A stretch of DNA of 64,000 nucleotides, taken from assembly GCF_008086045.1 (NCBI RefSeq), contig NZ_VSEY01000004.1, positions 124,001-188,000 on the forward strand. The letters run 5' to 3'. The stretch's first letter is position 1. Each line of letters starts with the position of its first letter. The notes beneath the pieces are model-generated. The model had not been told where the DNA came from, did not search any database, and was given only the letters and a program-made list of their open reading frames with translations. Of the stretch, positions 7,542 through 16,614 are shown in pieces. Source of the DNA: Nonomuraea sp. PA05. Lineage in GTDB: Bacteria; Actinomycetota; Actinomycetes; Streptosporangiales; Streptosporangiaceae. The position numbers were made by a program, and so were the translations under genes.

Positions 7542-10018
7542 GGTGTGATCAGTCCCTCCCGGCGCAGTGCCGTGTCCACCCGCTCGTCCAGTGCCATGCC
7601 TGCGGCCACCAGCTCCGGGGCCGCCTCCAGCCGCATCAGGTCCCATCCGGACGCGCCCGCGGCGCGCCGCTCGACCAGGCGGGTGGCGATGAGGTGCCGC
7701 TCGCGGGGCGGGAAGAAGCCGAACGCCTGGCGCAGCGCGGGCAGCGCCACCAGGAAGTCGTCGTCGGTCAGCGCGCCGACCAGCTCGTCCAGCAGCTCCA
7801 GCATGCCGGGGGTGTGCAGCACCTCCTCGCGGGCGAGCGCGAACAGCCCGGCCAGCCAGTCTCCTGCCGTCGCGGGCACGAACGCGCCACGCACCGCCCT
7901 CGCGAGCTCCCCACCCGCAGCACCGGGCACCTTCGCGAGATCGCCGGGCACCTTCGCGAGATCGCCGGGCATCGTGTCGGGCGGCGAGCCAGGCGGCGTG
8001 CCGGGCGAGCCGGGCGCCGGGCCGGGTGCCGGGCCGGGCGCCGGGCCGGGCGGCGGGCCGGGCGGCGAGCCGCGTAGTGACCAGGCCAGGCCTAGTGACG
8101 CGCCGCGCAGGTCGGGCGGGGCGTCCTGGCAGGCGGCGAGCCGGTCGGCGACGGACAGGGCCAGCGGCGTGTCCAGGCCGAGCGACGCGCCCGCGTGCCG
8201 GAGCGCGTCGCGGACCGCGATCATGGCGTTGACGCGCGGCAGGTCGGCCGGCGCCGGGCCGCCGCGCACCCCTTCCGCCAGCCAGAGCACCCGCGAGGTG
8301 GCCGCCCGGACGACCGTGCCCAGGGTGGCGCTGCCGCTGGTGCGGAAGAGGTCGTCGTGGCGCCACATCGCCAGGGCGACGGTGAGGGTGCGGCCGAGCG
8401 GCCCCAGGTCGGCCGCCGCGCCGACGGCCCGCGCCAGGTCGTCCAGCACCTGCCCGGCCAGCTCGCCGATGCCGCACAGGGCCGCGTCGAACAGGACGTC
8501 GGCCAGCTCGTCCAGGTCCGCGCCGGTGACGCGTTCCGCCAGGGCGGCGGCCGCGGCCTCCTGCGGGTCCACGCCGTACCCGCCGGCCTCGATGAGGGCG
8601 GGCAGCCGGTCCTCCGCTTCGGTCAGCACCCACTGTTCGGCCAGCTCGGCCGGACCTGCCGGGCGGGGTCCCGAGGTGCGTTCCACGCCGGGGATGCGCA
8701 GCACCCGCAACCGGTGCAGCAGGCGGCTGCGCTCTCGGCCGGCCTCGTCCGTCAGGTCGAGCCGTTCCTCGCCGGGCTCGCCCAGTACGGCAAGCACCGC
8801 GTGGACCAGCGGCGGGAGCGGGGTCGAGTGGTGCAGGCGGCCCACCCGGTCGCCGCTGAGCGCCGCGATCATCTCCACGATCACCGGGTGGCTGCCCGGC
8901 GGCAGCGGGCCGCGGGACGCCCAGGGCAGCGGGGTCTCGATCGCCTCGCTGACCAGCGCGCTCGCCAGGCCGTCCAGCACGTCGACGCGGGCCGGGTGCC
9001 GGTGGCCGCGCATCAGGGCGATGCCGTCGGCGGTGGTCCTGGCGGCGATGAGGTCGGCGGTGGACACCTGCTGGCGTCTGGCGCGCAGCCTGGCGGTGAC
9101 CGCCTCGGTGAGCCCGCGGGCCGCCTCGGCGGGGCCGGACTCCCACAGGCGCTGGTAGTAGCCCGGCGACGGCATGCCCGACTGGTAGCCGTCGAAGGCG
9201 TCCAGCCGCCGGAACGAGTACGGCACCAGGTAGCTCCCGACGGCCGCGTCACCGGGCGGGCTCGGCACCTCAGGCCAGCACACGCCACCGGCCAGGCTTG
9301 GCGCCTCGGGCGGGCGCGACACCTCCGGCCAGGCCACGTCGTCAGGCGGGCCCGGCGCCTCGGGTGAGCCTGTGTCGCCCTGCCCCGCCAGCCGGATCAG
9401 CGCGGGCCGGTGGAAGCCGCCCGTGACCACGACGACGGCCCGATCGCCCGCGAAGGCCGCGGCGGCGCGGATCCAGCGCGCCATGTACGCCTCCCGCGCC
9501 GCATCCTCGGCCCCCGTCTCGGTGTCGCCGCGCACCAGGTCGAAGTAGGTGGCCAGCCGCTCGGCCAGCCCATCGGCCGGTTCGATCTCGAAGAGGTGGT
9601 CCCACAGCGCATCCACGTTGTCCACCGAGAAGGTGCGGCACAGCCGCGCGACCACCTCCCCGTAGCGGGCCTCGGCGTCGGCGTACCGGTTGTGGACGTC
9701 GGCCAGCGCCGGATGCCAGGCGGGCAGGTCGATGAAGCGCAGCTCGGCGCCGACGTCCCGGCCGGCGGTCAGCGCCGTCCACTCCGGTGAGTACTCGCAC
9801 AGCGGCGTCCACGAGCCGTGGCGGCGCCGCGGGTCGCGGTAACCGGTGTAGACGGCGATGGGCAGCTCGTGGCCCAGCAGGAGTTCGTCCATCCGGTCGT
9901 TCATCTCGGACGGGCCCTCGACCAGCACGTACGCGGGCCGCAGGGAGGCGATGGTGTCGGCGACGAGCCGGGCGCAGGCCGGGCTGTGGTGCCGCACGCC
10001 GATGTACGTGACCGCCAT
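7538..10018 (-). CDS. DUF5682-family protein (YehM-like)
   Basis: 826-residue protein opening with the family-typical segment VTYIGVRHHSPACARLV and then YVLVEGPSEMNDR. The N-terminal half (to about residue 255) resembles a TraB/ChaN-like or hydrolase-type fold; the C-terminal half is helical. Two low-complexity inserts are present, a Pro/Glu/Ala-rich one near residues 220-257 and a Pro/Gly one near residues 650-695 containing two GDLAKVP copies. The start ATG at 10018 lies two bases beyond the MoxR stop. The family accompanies MoxR-VWA pairs in many bacteria. Its activity is unknown. Confidence 0.87.
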   Translation of the reverse strand: MAVTYIGVRHHSPACARLVADTIASLRPAYVLVEGPSEMNDRMDELLLGHELPIAVYTGYRDPRRRHGSWTPLCEYSPEWTALTAGRDVGAELRFIDLPAWHPALADVHNRYADAEARYGEVVARLCRTFSVDNVDALWDHLFEIEPADGLAERLATYFDLVRGDTETGAEDAAREAYMARWIRAAAAFAGDRAVVVVTGGFHRPALIRLAGQGDTGSPEAPGPPDDVAWPEVSRPPEAPSLAGGVCWPEVPSPPGDAAVGSYLVPYSFRRLDAFDGYQSGMPSPGYYQRLWESGPAEAARGLTEAVTARLRARRQQVSTADLIAARTTADGIALMRGHRHPARVDVLDGLASALVSEAIETPLPWASRGPLPPGSHPVIVEMIAALSGDRVGRLHHSTPLPPLVHAVLAVLGEPGEERLDLTDEAGRERSRLLHRLRVLRIPGVERTSGPRPAGPAELAEQWVLTEAEDRLPALIEAGGYGVDPQEAAAAALAERVTGADLDELADVLFDAALCGIGELAGQVLDDLARAVGAAADLGPLGRTLTVALAMWRHDDLFRTSGSATLGTVVRAATSRVLWLAEGVRGGPAPADLPRVNAMIAVRDALRHAGASLGLDTPLALSVADRLAACQDAPPDLRGASLGLAWSLRGSPPGPPPGPAPGPAPGPAPGSPGTPPGSPPDTMPGDLAKVPGDLAKVPGAAGGELARAVRGAFVPATAGDWLAGLFALAREEVLHTPGMLELLDELVGALTDDDFLVALPALRQAFGFFPPRERHLIATRLVERRAAGASGWDLMRLEAAPELVAAGMALDERVDTALRREGLITP
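7927..8062 (-). repeat. In-frame repeats in the DUF5682 gene
   Basis: An 18-base-type unit giving GDLAKVP twice (about 7927-7972) is followed by runs of a GGGCCGGGCGCC-like unit giving Pro-Ala-Pro-Gly dipeptide repeats up to about 8062. All are coding and frame-preserving. A second degenerate Pro/Glu repeat is at about 9250-9366. Confidence 0.65.
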
Positions 10019-10020
10019 GA

Positions 10021-11100
10021 TCAGCCCGGCAGCAGGTGTCGGGCCTCGTACAGGGCCTGCCACTGGTCGCCGTGCCGCCGCCGCTGCTCCAGGTACCTGC
10101 GCAGCTTCGCCAGGTCTTCCGCGTTGTCCTTGGCGGCGGTGCCGGCCAGGCAGGAGACCAGGTCGGCGGCCGTGCCCGGCTCGCCGCGCAGGAACCAGCC
10201 GCGCAGCCCGACGGCGTGCGCGACGGAGACGGCCTCGGCGGTGCTCATCACGCCTGAGAGCCGGTCGGTGGCGTCGCCGCGCGCGGTCTGTCCTTCGCGC
10301 AGCTCGCGGAAGGCGGTGACCAGGACCTCCAGCACGTCGCGGCGCGGCGGCGCCTCGACGCCCGAGCGTTTGAGCAGCGCGGTGGCCTCGGCCTCGACCA
10401 GCGTCAGCTCGGTCTGGAAGTCGGCGATCGGGAAGACGGTCTCGAAGTTGAAGCGGCGTTTGAGGGCGGCGCTCATCTCGTTGACGCCGCGGTCGCGGGT
10501 GTTGGCGGTGGCGATGACGGTGAACCCCTCCTGGGCGAACACCATCGACTCGGGCCCGCTCAGCTCCGGTACGGCGAGCACCCGGTCCGACAGCGGAGAC
10601 AGCAGGCAGTCCTGCACCTCCAGCGGGCACCGGGTGATCTCCTCGAAGCGCACCACCTTGCCCTCGGCCATGCCGCGCAGCAGCGGGGCGGCGACGAGCG
10701 ACCGGGTGGAGGGCCCCTCGGCGACGAGCAGCGCGTAGTTCCACGAGTACTTGATCTGGTCCTCGGTGGTGGCGGCCCCGCCCTGGATGGTCAGGGTGGA
10801 GGTGCCGCTGACGGCCGCGGCCAGCAGCTCCGACAGCAGCGACTTGGCCGTGCCAGGCTCGCCCACCAGCATCAGCCCTCGGTTGGTGGCCAGCGACACC
10901 AGGGACCGGTCGATCAGGGAGGGGTCGCCGACGAACTTGCGGCTGATGCCGAGCTTCTCGTCGCCGAGCACGAAGCGGCGGGCGGCGCGCAGGCTCAGCG
11001 CCCAGCCGGGCGGGCGGGCGTCGGTGTCGTCCTCCCGCAGCCTGGCCAGCTCGCCGGCGTAGCGGATCTCGGCCGGTGGCCGCTGCGCGTGCTCGTTCAT
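10021..11100 (-). CDS. MoxR-family AAA+ ATPase (YehL-like)
   Basis: 359-residue AAA+ ATPase. Walker A is GEPGTAKS at residues 80-87, sensor 1 is in VIATANTRD, and an arginine-rich MSAALKRRFNFE segment follows. The Walker B position reads VVRFEEI, with Glu where the usual Asp sits; this occurs in several MoxR ATPases of this type. MoxR proteins act as chaperone-like remodelers, usually with a VWA partner, which is encoded two genes downstream. The start ATG at 11100 overlaps the DUF4132 stop as ATGA. It is probably the motor of the five-gene complex. Confidence 0.92.
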   Translation of the reverse strand: MNEHAQRPPAEIRYAGELARLREDDTDARPPGWALSLRAARRFVLGDEKLGISRKFVGDPSLIDRSLVSLATNRGLMLVGEPGTAKSLLSELLAAAVSGTSTLTIQGGAATTEDQIKYSWNYALLVAEGPSTRSLVAAPLLRGMAEGKVVRFEEITRCPLEVQDCLLSPLSDRVLAVPELSGPESMVFAQEGFTVIATANTRDRGVNEMSAALKRRFNFETVFPIADFQTELTLVEAEATALLKRSGVEAPPRRDVLEVLVTAFRELREGQTARGDATDRLSGVMSTAEAVSVAHAVGLRGWFLRGEPGTAADLVSCLAGTAAKDNAEDLAKLRRYLEQRRRHGDQWQALYEARHLLPG

Positions 11101-14100
11101 CGGGCGATCTCCAGCAGGTCCCGCAGGATCTCGGACGCGGTGATCGGGTCAAGGCCGGTGACGGACGCGTCCACCAGGTGCTGCTCCTCGGCGAACTCGA
11201 AGTAGCCGATCGCGATGCCGGGATCGAGGTGGACCGTGAAGATCCGGCCGTCGGGCAGGTCGCGCTCGATCCAGCCCTGGATGCCGGCGTCCTGCGGCTC
11301 GCCGCGCCGCCAGCCGCGCCGTTCCAGGCCGATCACCGCCCCCGTGGGGATCTTGGCGGCCTCGATCTCGGCGACGAGCGCCGGATCCGGCGCGTACGTC
11401 TCCCGCCCGAGCTGCGGGAACGGCTGCAGGATCTCGTAGTCGGCGAACACCTCGGCCCAGGCGGCCAGCTCGTCCCCCAGCTCCAGCGGGTGGACCACGC
11501 CGACGACGGCGTCCTCGGGCAGCGTCAGCGGGTCGTCCTCGACGTCGGCGAAGCTGCGGTCCTCGGCCACCCGCAGGGCACCCGTGAGCTGCCCGGACGA
11601 GTCGTAGACGCCCCACACGAGCCGCCGGACGATGTGCCAGAGCAGCGGGTGGCCGACGAGCAGCCGCCCGAAGTCGGCGGCGCTCCAGCGGCGGCGGCTC
11701 ACCATGGCCTGCTCCAGGCGGCGGATGTTGTCGGACGCCACGGCGCGCACGTCCTTCTTCAGCCCGGCGAAGCGCTGGTGGGCGGCGGGCGCCAGCTCCG
11801 GGTCGTCGTTGGCGCCCGGCTTGGGCAGGTTCTTCAGCCGCTTGCCGGCGGCGTCGGCCACGTACGGCTTGAGCTGCTCGTCGAAGCCGACGACGAACTG
11901 CCTGCGCCCGTAGTCGAGAGTCATGCTGCCGTCGGCGGACAGCCCGAAGCGGGGCACCAGCCGGTCGGCCAGCTCCAGCGGCGTCAGGTTCAGCTCCGCG
12001 GCCACCTCGTCCATCTTCTGCTTGGCCCGGCTCTTGAGCCCGCTGAACTTGACCTTCTCGGCGATGCCGTGCAGGTGCATCAGCGCGACCTCGGAGCCGA
12101 TGCCCGCCAGCAGGTCAAGGCCGGCGACGGCGCGGGCGTGGCCGCCCTCGCCGGGCCAGGTCCTGATCAGCGGGGTCAGCCTGCGGACGGTCTCGTCGTC
12201 GCCGAGCAGCCCCAGCGCGTTCATCACCCAGCTCTCCTTGGACGGGTAGCCGGCCGCCTGCCAGCGCTGGAACAGCGTCCAGGCGAACTCCGCCAGGCTG
12301 CGGGCGTCGCAGGCCTCCTTGACGTGGGCGAGGCCGGGGTAGGCGTGGCCGGGCTTGGAGATCGCCAGCATCGTCATCACGTGCCGGACCGCCTCGGGCG
12401 GCAGCGCGCCCGCGTCGCCGCGCAGGTTGATCGGCGTCGGGATCGCGGCGTCCGCCCAGTCGGGCACGGCGGGCATCCTGGCGGGCAGCGCGTCGAGCGG
12501 GTCGGCCGCGAGCAGGGCGTCGATCGCGGCCTCGGCGTCGGGGCCGTACCCGGCGGCGGACCGCAGCACCACGTCGCGCGCGCCGCGCGCGCTCAGCGCG
12601 GTCAGCGCCTGCTCGGCCTGCCGCCTGGCCGCGCCCGCCTTGCCCAGGGCCGGCGGGATCAGCGCCCTGGCGGCGGTCTCGGGGTGGCGGGTCAGCCACG
12701 CCAGCGCGGTGGCGCGTACCGACTTCAGCCGGGACAGCCAGTCGGCCATCAGCACGGCGATCTCCGGGGAGGTGAACGGGAGCAGCATCGCGCCGGCCGA
12801 GGCGGGGCCGCTCCGGGCCAGGTCCAGCACCAGGGGCAGGGCGGCCAGCTCGAACCTGGCGGCCACCTGCGGCAGCCAGGAGGCGATGCTCCACGCGCCG
12901 GTCGGGCGCCACGTGTCGAGCAGCGGCCGGGCCAGCTTCTCGGGCCCGGCGACGAACAGGGGGACCTCGTGGTACCAGAAGCGGTGGAGGGTACCGTTGC
13001 CGGCGGCCTGCTGGGCGATCTGCTCCCAGGTCTGGTTGTAGATCTGGCCCCAATAGGCGTCTCCGGAACGCCAGTTGTCCCGCTCGCCCGGCGCCCACAG
13101 CACGGCCGGTTCGTCGGAGCACGTCAGGCCGCTCACCACGACCGGCTTCCTGGCCTTGCGCGCGCGGGTCCAGGGCGGGCTGACCAGCACCGGGGGCAGC
13201 GCCTCCGGCGGGGCGGCGGCGACGGGCACGGCGTCGGCGATCTTGCGGATCCGCTCGGCGGCGGCCTCGCCGACGGTCGCCACCACCTCGGGCACCAGGT
13301 CGGGGTGGCCCAGCACATGCGCGCTCAGCAGCAGGTCCACGTGCTTGCCGGTGGAGGCGGCCAGAAACCGCATCGCCCGGCGCGGGAACCGGGCCGCCGC
13401 GCTCATGAAGGCCGGCTGGGTGTACCTCTGGTCGATGCGGTCGAGCAGCGTCCGCATCGCCTCGTCGGTCGGCAGCTCCGCGAGCACGCCCAGCAGCCGC
13501 CGCTCGCCGTCCGCGTCGTAGCTGCGGCCGATCCATCCGGCCAGCACCGGCAGCGCGGCCTCGGCGCCCATGCCGTCGACGAGCGTGGCGGGCAGGGCGA
13601 GGGAGCGCAGCGTCCAGTAGGGATAGGTGTGGTCCGCGATGAGCGCCGCCTGCTCTGGTGTGCTGATCGCGGCGACGAGGGTGTTAGCCAGGTGCGGGTT
13701 GACGTTGCTCGCCTCGGCGCAGTCGGCCGTGACCCAGTCGGTCTCGGTCGGCGCCAGGTAGGAGGCCGCCACCCGGTGGTGCGGGCCGCCTTCCCTGATC
13801 GCCGCCAGCGCCGCGACGACCTGCGCGTACTCTGCGTCCGACGCGGCCGCGAGTGCGGCTCTGACCCGCGTGGCGAGCTCCGTCCGGTTCCAGGCGTGCC
13901 AGTTGTTCGGGTACTGGCCGGCGGTCAGCCGCCGCGCTCCCCAGGTGTCCTGAGCGATCTCGCCGTCCAGCGAGGCCAGCTCCGCCACGGCCGCCGCCGC
14001 GAACTCCAGGCCCCGTCCGGCCAGCCAGCCCCCGGCGAACAGCGGCACCAGAGTCTGGTCCTGCCATGACAGGCGCACCGCCGCCACCGCGGCGCCCAGC

Positions 14101-14396
14101 GGCGTGGCGCCGGGCTCCCCCGCCAGGTACGCCGCGCCTGCGGCGGCCAGCTCCTGGTCGCGCCACCGGGGCAGCTCGTCGAGCACCGTCTGGCGGTGCC
14201 CGGCCAGCTTCGCGGCGAGCGCCTCGGGGGCCCCGGCGTCGGGCCGCTTCACCGTGACCTTCGCTCCACCCCGGCGCGGGTGCAGGGCGCGCAGCCAGGA
14301 GGCCGGCATCGTCAGCCGGTCCTCGTCCCCGGCCGTCCCGTCGCGTAACGTCGCCGGTTCGCCGCCGTCCCTGGTCAGCGTCTGATTCGCGGTCAT
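11097..14396 (-). CDS. DUF4132-domain protein (YehI/MolR-like), first gene of the operon
   Basis: 1099-residue, largely helical repeat-type protein. The long C-terminal third contains the DUF4132 region (around residues 790-1000, with segments such as RRWSAADFGRLLVGHPLLWH and LPEDAVVGVVHPLEL). In this reading frame an earlier start is possible at 14519, but the ATG at 14396 is preceded by a strong GGAGGTG seven bases upstream and is preferred. Its stop overlaps the MoxR start (ATGA). In E. coli the equivalent yehI heads a locus with the same partners. Function unknown; the HEAT-like character suggests a scaffold or substrate-binding role. Confidence 0.9.
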   Translation of the reverse strand: MTANQTLTRDGGEPATLRDGTAGDEDRLTMPASWLRALHPRRGGAKVTVKRPDAGAPEALAAKLAGHRQTVLDELPRWRDQELAAAGAAYLAGEPGATPLGAAVAAVRLSWQDQTLVPLFAGGWLAGRGLEFAAAAVAELASLDGEIAQDTWGARRLTAGQYPNNWHAWNRTELATRVRAALAAASDAEYAQVVAALAAIREGGPHHRVAASYLAPTETDWVTADCAEASNVNPHLANTLVAAISTPEQAALIADHTYPYWTLRSLALPATLVDGMGAEAALPVLAGWIGRSYDADGERRLLGVLAELPTDEAMRTLLDRIDQRYTQPAFMSAAARFPRRAMRFLAASTGKHVDLLLSAHVLGHPDLVPEVVATVGEAAAERIRKIADAVPVAAAPPEALPPVLVSPPWTRARKARKPVVVSGLTCSDEPAVLWAPGERDNWRSGDAYWGQIYNQTWEQIAQQAAGNGTLHRFWYHEVPLFVAGPEKLARPLLDTWRPTGAWSIASWLPQVAARFELAALPLVLDLARSGPASAGAMLLPFTSPEIAVLMADWLSRLKSVRATALAWLTRHPETAARALIPPALGKAGAARRQAEQALTALSARGARDVVLRSAAGYGPDAEAAIDALLAADPLDALPARMPAVPDWADAAIPTPINLRGDAGALPPEAVRHVMTMLAISKPGHAYPGLAHVKEACDARSLAEFAWTLFQRWQAAGYPSKESWVMNALGLLGDDETVRRLTPLIRTWPGEGGHARAVAGLDLLAGIGSEVALMHLHGIAEKVKFSGLKSRAKQKMDEVAAELNLTPLELADRLVPRFGLSADGSMTLDYGRRQFVVGFDEQLKPYVADAAGKRLKNLPKPGANDDPELAPAAHQRFAGLKKDVRAVASDNIRRLEQAMVSRRRWSAADFGRLLVGHPLLWHIVRRLVWGVYDSSGQLTGALRVAEDRSFADVEDDPLTLPEDAVVGVVHPLELGDELAAWAEVFADYEILQPFPQLGRETYAPDPALVAEIEAAKIPTGAVIGLERRGWRRGEPQDAGIQGWIERDLPDGRIFTVHLDPGIAIGYFEFAEEQHLVDASVTGLDPITASEILRDLLEIAR

Positions 14397-14450
14397 GCAG
14401 GAACACCTCCATCGCCTCGTGATCAACAGCGGCGAGTATGGCGGGCCGGA

Positions 14451-14483
14451 CCGACAAAGTGACAGTCGACGCCGTGCTGTCGG
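14451..14483. promoter_or_regulatory. Divergent promoter region of the yeh-like operon with a weak inverted repeat
   Basis: The 109 bases between the DUF4132 start and the decayed SWIM gene contain six-base arms CCGACA (14451-14456) and TGTCGG (14478-14483) with an inner GACAG/CTGTC pair. The repeat is short, so operator function is a guess. Confidence 0.25.
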
Positions 14484-14505
14484 TGCAAGGCCGTAGCGTT
14501 CCCTG

Positions 14506-14659
14506 GTGACTTCGCTCATGCAGACCTACGCCTACGTGCACGAGTCCGCCATGCGCGACGGCGGTCTCGTCCTGGAGACCTCCGGCGGCGCGACCCCGGC
14601 GGGCGAGGCGGCGAACCCGACGTTCTTCGACGGGGCTGCTGCGCGACGTGCTGCGCTGA
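14506..14659 (+). pseudogene. Decayed SWIM zinc-finger gene (internal deletion)
   Basis: A GTG at 14506 opens about 43 codons of normal-looking actinobacterial coding sequence (SLMQTYAYVHESAMRDGG, LVLETSGGATPAGEAANP, then FFDG). From memory, this matches the N terminus of a family of SWIM zinc-finger proteins that is distinct from the 4078-6426 protein. Directly after FFDG the +1 frame reads LLRDVLR followed by TGA at 14657-14659, which looks like the C-terminal end of a gene. The middle, including any zinc finger, is missing. A single internal deletion that also shifted the frame explains both ends. It is divergent from the DUF4132 operon and precedes the GntR gene. Confidence 0.5.
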
Positions 14660-14774
14660 GTGTCCCGTTCGGGTTTGCGCCGGTGTGCTTGACTTCCTGC
14701 AGACGTACCCCGGAAACCAGTACCCCGGCGACCCAGTACCCCGGCGACCAGCGACACGGAGGGCCCGAACACCG

Positions 14775-15518
14775 ATGCCGAACAGCGAACTCGACCTTTC
14801 ATCGGGGGTCCCTCTTTATCGGCAGATCAAGGACATCCTGCGCAAGGAGATCGCCGGCGGAGCGGCGGACCCCCAGCGGCCGATGACGGAGGAGCAGCTG
14901 CTCAGCCGGTTCGAGGTGAGCAGGGCCCCCATCCGCCAGGCGCTGAAGGAGCTGGCGAACGAGGGGTACGTCTACAGGAAGCAGGGCAAGGGCACCTTCC
15001 CGGTGCCGGGCACCCGGGTGCACCGCCCGGCCGACGTGCGGCCGGGCGCGCTCTACCAGTACCTCTACGACACGGGCCTGCACCCCGCCTCCACCGTGTC
15101 CGGCATCGAGCGGGCGGAGCCGCCCGCCCGGATCCGGCACCGCCTCGGCACGGGGGCGCACGAGCGGCTGCTGCACTTCACCCGGTTGATCTCGGTCGAG
15201 AACGAGCCGCTGGTCGAGGCCGACGTCTACATCCGCGCCCCCGAGGACTTCTCACCCACGGCGGCGGAGCTGGAGGACGAGGGCTCGGCGTTCGAGCTGC
15301 TGAAGCGGGACTTCGGCATCACGCTCGACCGGGCGGAGCACGAGGCGTGGGCGACGGCCGCGACCGCCGCCCACGCGGCGGCTCTCGGGGTGCGTGAGGG
15401 CAGCCCGCTGCTCGTCATCGAGACGGTCTTCTTCACGACGGGCGGCCTGCCGGCGGGCTGGCGGTCGGCGGTGCACCAGGCCGAGCAGTTCAAGTACCGG
15501 TTCGTCACGAGCGGCTGA
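14775..15518 (+). CDS. GntR/HutC-family transcriptional regulator (UTRA domain)
   Basis: 247-residue regulator with an N-terminal winged helix (about residues 10-75, including PLYRQIKDILRKEI, RFEVSRAPIRQALKEL and KQGKGTFPV) and a C-terminal UTRA effector domain, in which LLHFTRLISVENEPLVEADV is typical of HutC-type proteins. ATG 14775 is chosen because the winged helix begins shortly after it and GGAGG lies about 12 bases upstream. It is the first intact gene of the catabolic island and very probably controls the downstream operon and perhaps the 21.8-kb divergent promoter, which shares an A+T-rich motif with the next intergenic region. The ligand is unknown but should be the substrate or a product of this pathway. 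Confidence 0.88.
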   Translation: MPNSELDLSSGVPLYRQIKDILRKEIAGGAADPQRPMTEEQLLSRFEVSRAPIRQALKELANEGYVYRKQGKGTFPVPGTRVHRPADVRPGALYQYLYDTGLHPASTVSGIERAEPPARIRHRLGTGAHERLLHFTRLISVENEPLVEADVYIRAPEDFSPTAAELEDEGSAFELLKRDFGITLDRAEHEAWATAATAAHAAALGVREGSPLLVIETVFFTTGGLPAGWRSAVHQAEQFKYRFVTSG

Positions 15519-15560
15519 CCTGCGGTTATACCCTGAAAACGAGCCACGTTCTGGTCGTTG

Positions 15561-15600
15561 ACTTTGGTATTACAATATATTAACCTGCCAGAAACCAGGC
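15561..15600 (+). promoter_or_regulatory. A+T-rich promoter/operator before the phosphotriesterase operon
   Basis: The 95-base gap after the GntR gene holds a block of about 20 bases of A/T-rich sequence (GGTATTACAATATATTAACC, 15566-15585). It contains TATATTAA (15576-15583), the reverse complement of TTAATATA found at 21865-21872 in front of the CocE-type gene. The contrast with the surrounding G+C-rich DNA and the position downstream of a GntR gene point to a promoter and probable GntR operator. Confidence 0.45.
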
Positions 15601-15613
15601 CGGCGAGGAGCCA

Positions 15614-16609
15614 ATGCACATGCCAAAGACGGGCGAACCAGCCGTCAACACCGTCCTCGGGCCCGTCCCGGCCGACCATCTGGGGGTCGTCGCGGTCCAC
15701 GAGGCCCTGCTGTCCGTGCTGCCGGGCGCCGAGCACGGCTACGACATCACGATGGACCGTTCCGAGATCTTCGGGACGCTCGCCGGGAAGCTGACCGACT
15801 TCCGCGCCCACGGCGGCGGGACGATCGTCGACAGCACCGGCATGTTCCACGGCCGCGACCTGCCGCTGTACGAGGCGCTGTCACGCTCGACCGGCGTGCA
15901 CATCGTCGCCTCCACCGGCATGGGCCCCGAGGCGCTGCTCGGCGGCTACTTCCTGACCCCGCAGACCAACCCGCCCACCCCGTGGCCCGCCGAGAAGTTC
16001 GCCGGCCTGTTCACCCAGGAGATCACCGACGGCATGGTGGTCCCCCGGGTGGAGCGGCGGGCCCCGGCCGGCCTGGTCGCCACCGCCGCGACCCGCGCGG
16101 GCATGACGGCGACCGACGAGAGCCTGCTGCGCGGCGCGGCCCGCGCGGCGCTGGCCACCGGCGTCCCGCTCTCGCTGCGCTACGGCCACGACGCGGCGCA
16201 CGACCTCCAGGTCGTCCTGGACGAGCGGCTCCCGGCGGACCGCGTCGTGGTCGGCGGGCTCGACCGCGCGGACGCGGTCGCCGCCGGCGCGCACCTGGAG
16301 GTCGCCCGCCTCGGCGCGTACGTCGCGCTCGACCACGTCGGCCTGAACGACGACGACGCCTGCGTCACCGACCGCGAGCGCGCCGGCCTGCTGCTCGACC
16401 TGGTCCGCGCCGGGCACGCCGGCCAGGTGCTGCTGTCGTGCAACTCGATCGGCGTGGCCAAGGGCCTGCCGGCCTACGACCTGCCCTACAGCCACGTCTC
16501 CTCGGCGTTCATCCCCCTGGCGACGTCGCTGGGGCTCGGCGCCGAGGACGCCAGGCGCGTCCTCGTGGACAACCCGCGCAACCTGCTGACCCCGCGGCGA
16601 GAGGGCTGA
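15614..16609 (+). CDS. Phosphotriesterase-family protein lacking the metal ligands (probable pseudoenzyme)
   Basis: 331-residue protein of the phosphotriesterase/lactonase superfamily that shares its whole frame with the next gene (NTVLGPV, GVVAVHE, GGGT-VD-TG, STGVHIVA). The binuclear metal site is gone: the HxH is H29-E-A, the carbamylated-Lys segment reads GLVATAATR, the THL histidine segment reads SLRYG, the GH histidine segment reads VVGGLDR, and the final Asp segment is LLSCNS. An active hydrolase is therefore unlikely; a structural or regulatory partner of the intact neighbour is plausible. The start may be 15614 or the ATG at 15620, both after GAGGAG. Five bases separate it from the next gene. 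Confidence 0.8.
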   Translation: MHMPKTGEPAVNTVLGPVPADHLGVVAVHEALLSVLPGAEHGYDITMDRSEIFGTLAGKLTDFRAHGGGTIVDSTGMFHGRDLPLYEALSRSTGVHIVASTGMGPEALLGGYFLTPQTNPPTPWPAEKFAGLFTQEITDGMVVPRVERRAPAGLVATAATRAGMTATDESLLRGAARAALATGVPLSLRYGHDAAHDLQVVLDERLPADRVVVGGLDRADAVAAGAHLEVARLGAYVALDHVGLNDDDACVTDRERAGLLLDLVRAGHAGQVLLSCNSIGVAKGLPAYDLPYSHVSSAFIPLATSLGLGAEDARRVLVDNPRNLLTPRREG

Positions 16610-16614
16610 GGACC

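Noticed and set aside
11076..14069. Long open frame on the plus strand opposite the DUF4132 gene
   Set aside because: It is a shadow of the high-G+C minus-strand gene: low-complexity Arg/Gly/Pro/Ala/Val composition, no recognisable domain, no ribosome site. Similar shadows opposite the kinase (minus strand to 4126), the ABC genes (29962-31842), the monooxygenase region (17609-19657) and the lyase (55707-57989) were dropped for the same reasons.
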